This document shows positions 61,873-64,000 of a stretch of 64,000 bases of DNA, piece by piece. The stretch covers positions 1 to 64,000 of the forward strand of contig NZ_JAHLPN010000001.1 of the NCBI RefSeq assembly GCF_018917935.1. Reading direction: 5' to 3'. The notes beneath the pieces were generated by a model. It made no database searches. It saw only the letters and a list, made by a program, of their open reading frames with translations, and had not been told where the DNA came from. The stretch comes from Kineothrix sp. MSJ-39 (lineage in GTDB: Bacteria > Bacillota > Clostridia > Lachnospirales > Lachnospiraceae). Position 1 is the stretch's first letter. Each line of letters begins with the position of its first letter. Both the position numbers and the translations under genes were made by a program.

Positions 61873-64000
61873 AAAAATACGGAAAAAGAGTAATCGGTGT
61901 CATGCTGATGGCGCTTGCCATTGTACTGACCCAGATCCCGATGCCTGTTTTAGAGGCAACGAGTGCAACTGCAGATTTTGAAAGAGATGGCGATACGCTC
62001 ATCCATTATACAGGCACAGCTTCGGCTGTGTCTGTTCCTGCTGGAATAAAAGAAATAGCACCGGAAGCGTTTGCGGACCAGAACGGTATCACAAAGGTCT
62101 ACATTCCATCTTCTGTGGAGAAAATCGGAGAGGGCGCATTCCGTAACTGTACCAATCTGAAAGAAGTTTACCTGTCAGATGGGGTGAGTACGATCGAAAG
62201 CGGGGCTTTTGCCGGCTGCGGCTCTTTATCCGGTTTTACACTGCCTAAAACGCTGGAAACGGTCGGGGCAGGTGTTTTCTCGGGAGATACGGCGCTGAAA
62301 TCGGTCAACATTGGAAAAAATCCCATGTTTTCTTATGCGGATGGAGTCTTATATGACAGAGATCAGACAAAGCTGATCGAAGTGATGCCCGGCAGAGAGG
62401 CAGAAACACTAAATATGCCGACAACGGTAACAGATATTGAACGATATGCATTCTGGGGACAGACTTATCTGAAGGAGGTCACGTTATCTCCGAATCTGAG
62501 TGAAATCCCGGAATATGCATTCTCAAACTGCACCAGTCTGCAGAAGATTTCTATTCCGTATTCTGTCCGCAGGATTGCAGCAAAGGCATTTGAGGATTGC
62601 ACGAATCTGGGTAATGTTACAATTCCGCCATCTGTCACAACAATTCATGATACGGCGTTTGATGGCTGTGATAATCTGAAGATTCAGGCAGAGGATGGCA
62701 GCGTGGCACAGACCTTTGCACAGGAACGAGAGCAGAATCAGACGGTATCTGCCATGCTGCAGGATGATGTGGCAGTCGGCAATTTTTATAATAAGCAGGA
62801 TGCGGAGCAGGAAGCATCCGCAGTATCGGGAAACAGTACAGGAACCGGTGACTATGATGTTAATCATCCGGCTGATGTTTCCAATCTGGACGTTTCCAAA
62901 TATTATGCCAATGATCCGTCTTCCGTTCTGGGCAAGACAAGGATCGTACAGAATCAGGCAGTTGTGATGATGGATCCGAAGGCAGAAGAAAATAAACAGG
63001 AAACGGAACCGGTTGAAGAGAAAAATTATGAGCTGCTGGATGATATCTCGCGGGATAAGGTAAAGATCAAGCAGTTTTATCAGGACCAGTCTCTGGGACT
63101 GCAGGAACTGCCGGCCGTTACGGAAATCGGCGATTTTGCTTTTGCAAGAAGCTCTTTACAAGGCATAATACTGCCGGACGGACTCAAAAAGATCGGTTAT
63201 GGCGCATTTTATCATTGCGATGCCCTGACAGATGTAGAGATTCCATCATCTGTATCAGTGATCGAGCCGGAGGCATTTGTCAAGACACCGTATCTGGAAA
63301 ACTGGCTGGCAGGATCGGGGGATGCTTATCTGATCGTTGGAGACGGCGTTTTGCTTGCCTACCGCGGTGACAAGAGCAGCATTTCCATTCCGGAAGGCAC
63401 AAAGAAGATTGCAAGCGGTGTATTTTCCGGGCATACAGAGCTTACCTGGGTCAACCTTCCGGCTTCTTTGACGGAGATCGGTGAAGCAGCATTTTCCGGC
63501 TGTACCTTTCTGGAGAAGCTGACAGGTGGAGATAACGTCCAAAGGATCAAGGACAGGGCGTTTCTTGGATGCCCATTAAAAGAAATTAATATTGGAGCGC
63601 AGGTAAAAGAGATCGGGCTTGGTGCTTATCAGAATACAGGTGCGCAGGCAGCCATATTTGCGGGAGAAAGCCTTCCAACGCTTTCCTTTGAAAAGACAGC
63701 AACCAGACTGGACAATGCCAATCTGCGCAGCATGGCATTTGACGGTGTGGAAACGGCAGTGATCGATGCATATGTTCCGACCTGCAGAGATACGATCTTA
63801 GATCAGCGGTATCTGGGCTTCCGGGGACTTGTGATCTCGCCGACAGGTGCAAGCACCGCACAGCTGCGGTATTGTACGCTGGAGCCTAATGCACAGAAGC
63901 TGGTGGAAGTGCCTGCAACCGTCAGAGCCGGAGATACGGTTTATACGCTGACCGGCGCAGATGCAGATGCATTCTCTGCGTATGAGACGTTTTCCGACTG
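61869..64000 (+). CDS. LRR (BspA-type) surface protein, cut by the window end
   Basis: An open frame from the ATG at 61869, overlapping the previous stop by four bases (ATGA), running to the end of the window (710 codons, no stop). The N-terminus 'MKKYGKRVIGVMLMALAIVLTQIPMPVLEA' is a signal peptide. LRR_5 units follow: 'EIAPEAFADQNGITKVYIPSSVEKIGEGAFRNC', then more to about residue 275; a linker without repeats (about 280-395); and a second LRR block from about 415 ('VTEIGDFAFARSSLQGIILPDGLKKIGYGAF'). It is probably co-expressed with the sortase and the larger LRR protein. The C-terminus, and so any sorting signal, is outside the window. Confidence 0.88.
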   Translation, partial: MKKYGKRVIGVMLMALAIVLTQIPMPVLEATSATADFERDGDTLIHYTGTASAVSVPAGIKEIAPEAFADQNGITKVYIPSSVEKIGEGAFRNCTNLKEVYLSDGVSTIESGAFAGCGSLSGFTLPKTLETVGAGVFSGDTALKSVNIGKNPMFSYADGVLYDRDQTKLIEVMPGREAETLNMPTTVTDIERYAFWGQTYLKEVTLSPNLSEIPEYAFSNCTSLQKISIPYSVRRIAAKAFEDCTNLGNVTIPPSVTTIHDTAFDGCDNLKIQAEDGSVAQTFAQEREQNQTVSAMLQDDVAVGNFYNKQDAEQEASAVSGNSTGTGDYDVNHPADVSNLDVSKYYANDPSSVLGKTRIVQNQAVVMMDPKAEENKQETEPVEEKNYELLDDISRDKVKIKQFYQDQSLGLQELPAVTEIGDFAFARSSLQGIILPDGLKKIGYGAFYHCDALTDVEIPSSVSVIEPEAFVKTPYLENWLAGSGDAYLIVGDGVLLAYRGDKSSISIPEGTKKIASGVFSGHTELTWVNLPASLTEIGEAAFSGCTFLEKLTGGDNVQRIKDRAFLGCPLKEINIGAQVKEIGLGAYQNTGAQAAIFAGESLPTLSFEKTATRLDNANLRSMAFDGVETAVIDAYVPTCRDTILDQRYLGFRGLVISPTGASTAQLRYCTLEPNAQKLVEVPATVRAGDTVYTLTGADADAFSAYETFSD

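Overview
This is chromosomal DNA from a spore-forming member of the Clostridia, most likely the Lachnospiraceae. The support is: clostridial gene families throughout (an [FeFe]-hydrogenase, a Na+-decarboxylase type operon, Rex, ScpAB, DUF1292 and DUF5662 proteins), spore genes (cotJABC and a GerA/SpoVAF-like protein), moderate GC, strong AGGAGG-type ribosome binding sites, and BspA-type leucine-rich-repeat surface proteins. I cannot name the genus. I see no rRNA, tRNA, CRISPR array, phage or insertion sequence. The window is mostly ordinary core genome with a few accessory patches.

Layout. 0.2-5.6 kb: metallophosphoesterase, scpA, scpB, a secreted transglutaminase/FN3/LRR protein and a D,D-carboxypeptidase, all closely spaced on +. 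5.6-11.0 kb: a five-gene operon with an acyl-CoA carboxyltransferase, an OadG-like lipoprotein, a biotin carrier, a sodium-pump beta subunit and an oxaloacetate/pyruvate carboxyltransferase, ended by a strong terminator shared with the convergent dut. 11.7-14.2 kb: spore genes. 14.4-20.5 kb: two small orphan genes, an [FeFe]-hydrogenase overlapping gltX, and a UvrD-like helicase. 20.4-23.7 kb: DUF1292, a GlgX-like GH13 protein that has lost catalytic residues, DUF5662, and a tiny high-cysteine protein. 23.7-28.1 kb: a minus-strand polyamine uptake operon, puuR-like regulator then potABCD. 28.2-31.7 kb: lactonase-family protein, half-size EamA transporter, ABC-F ATPase. 31.8-41.4 kb: rex, a coiled-coil protein, nnrDE, alr, an unaccompanied mazF/ndoA toxin gene, a CNNM/CorC protein, yebC, metY and a GT2. 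41.6-49.6 kb: polar amino-acid ABC transporter, cytidylate-kinase-like protein, MATE pump, trkA-trkH and a TetR regulator. 49.7-52.1 kb: a lower-GC accessory patch with a DUF4143 ATPase whose promoter lies between two copies of a 32-bp palindromic element, and an unknown exported protein. 52.2-54.7 kb: leuS. 54.8-56.1 kb: three minus-strand genes, two unknown and one a second high-cysteine protein. 56.2-64.0 kb: class B sortase, a 1540-residue LRR/InlB-repeat protein with a sorting-like tail, and a second LRR protein cut by the window end.

Points that stand out: the GH13 protein lacks the nucleophile and two other catalytic motifs but keeps the fold signatures, so it looks like a pseudoenzyme; the twin 12-8-12 palindromes around the DUF4143 promoter look like an undescribed operator pair; the decarboxylase operon carries the parts of both a transcarboxylase and a sodium pump; and the sortase/LRR locus looks like a self-contained surface display unit. 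Many real starts are TTG or GTG, or internal to longer open frames, and were set from ribosome binding sites.
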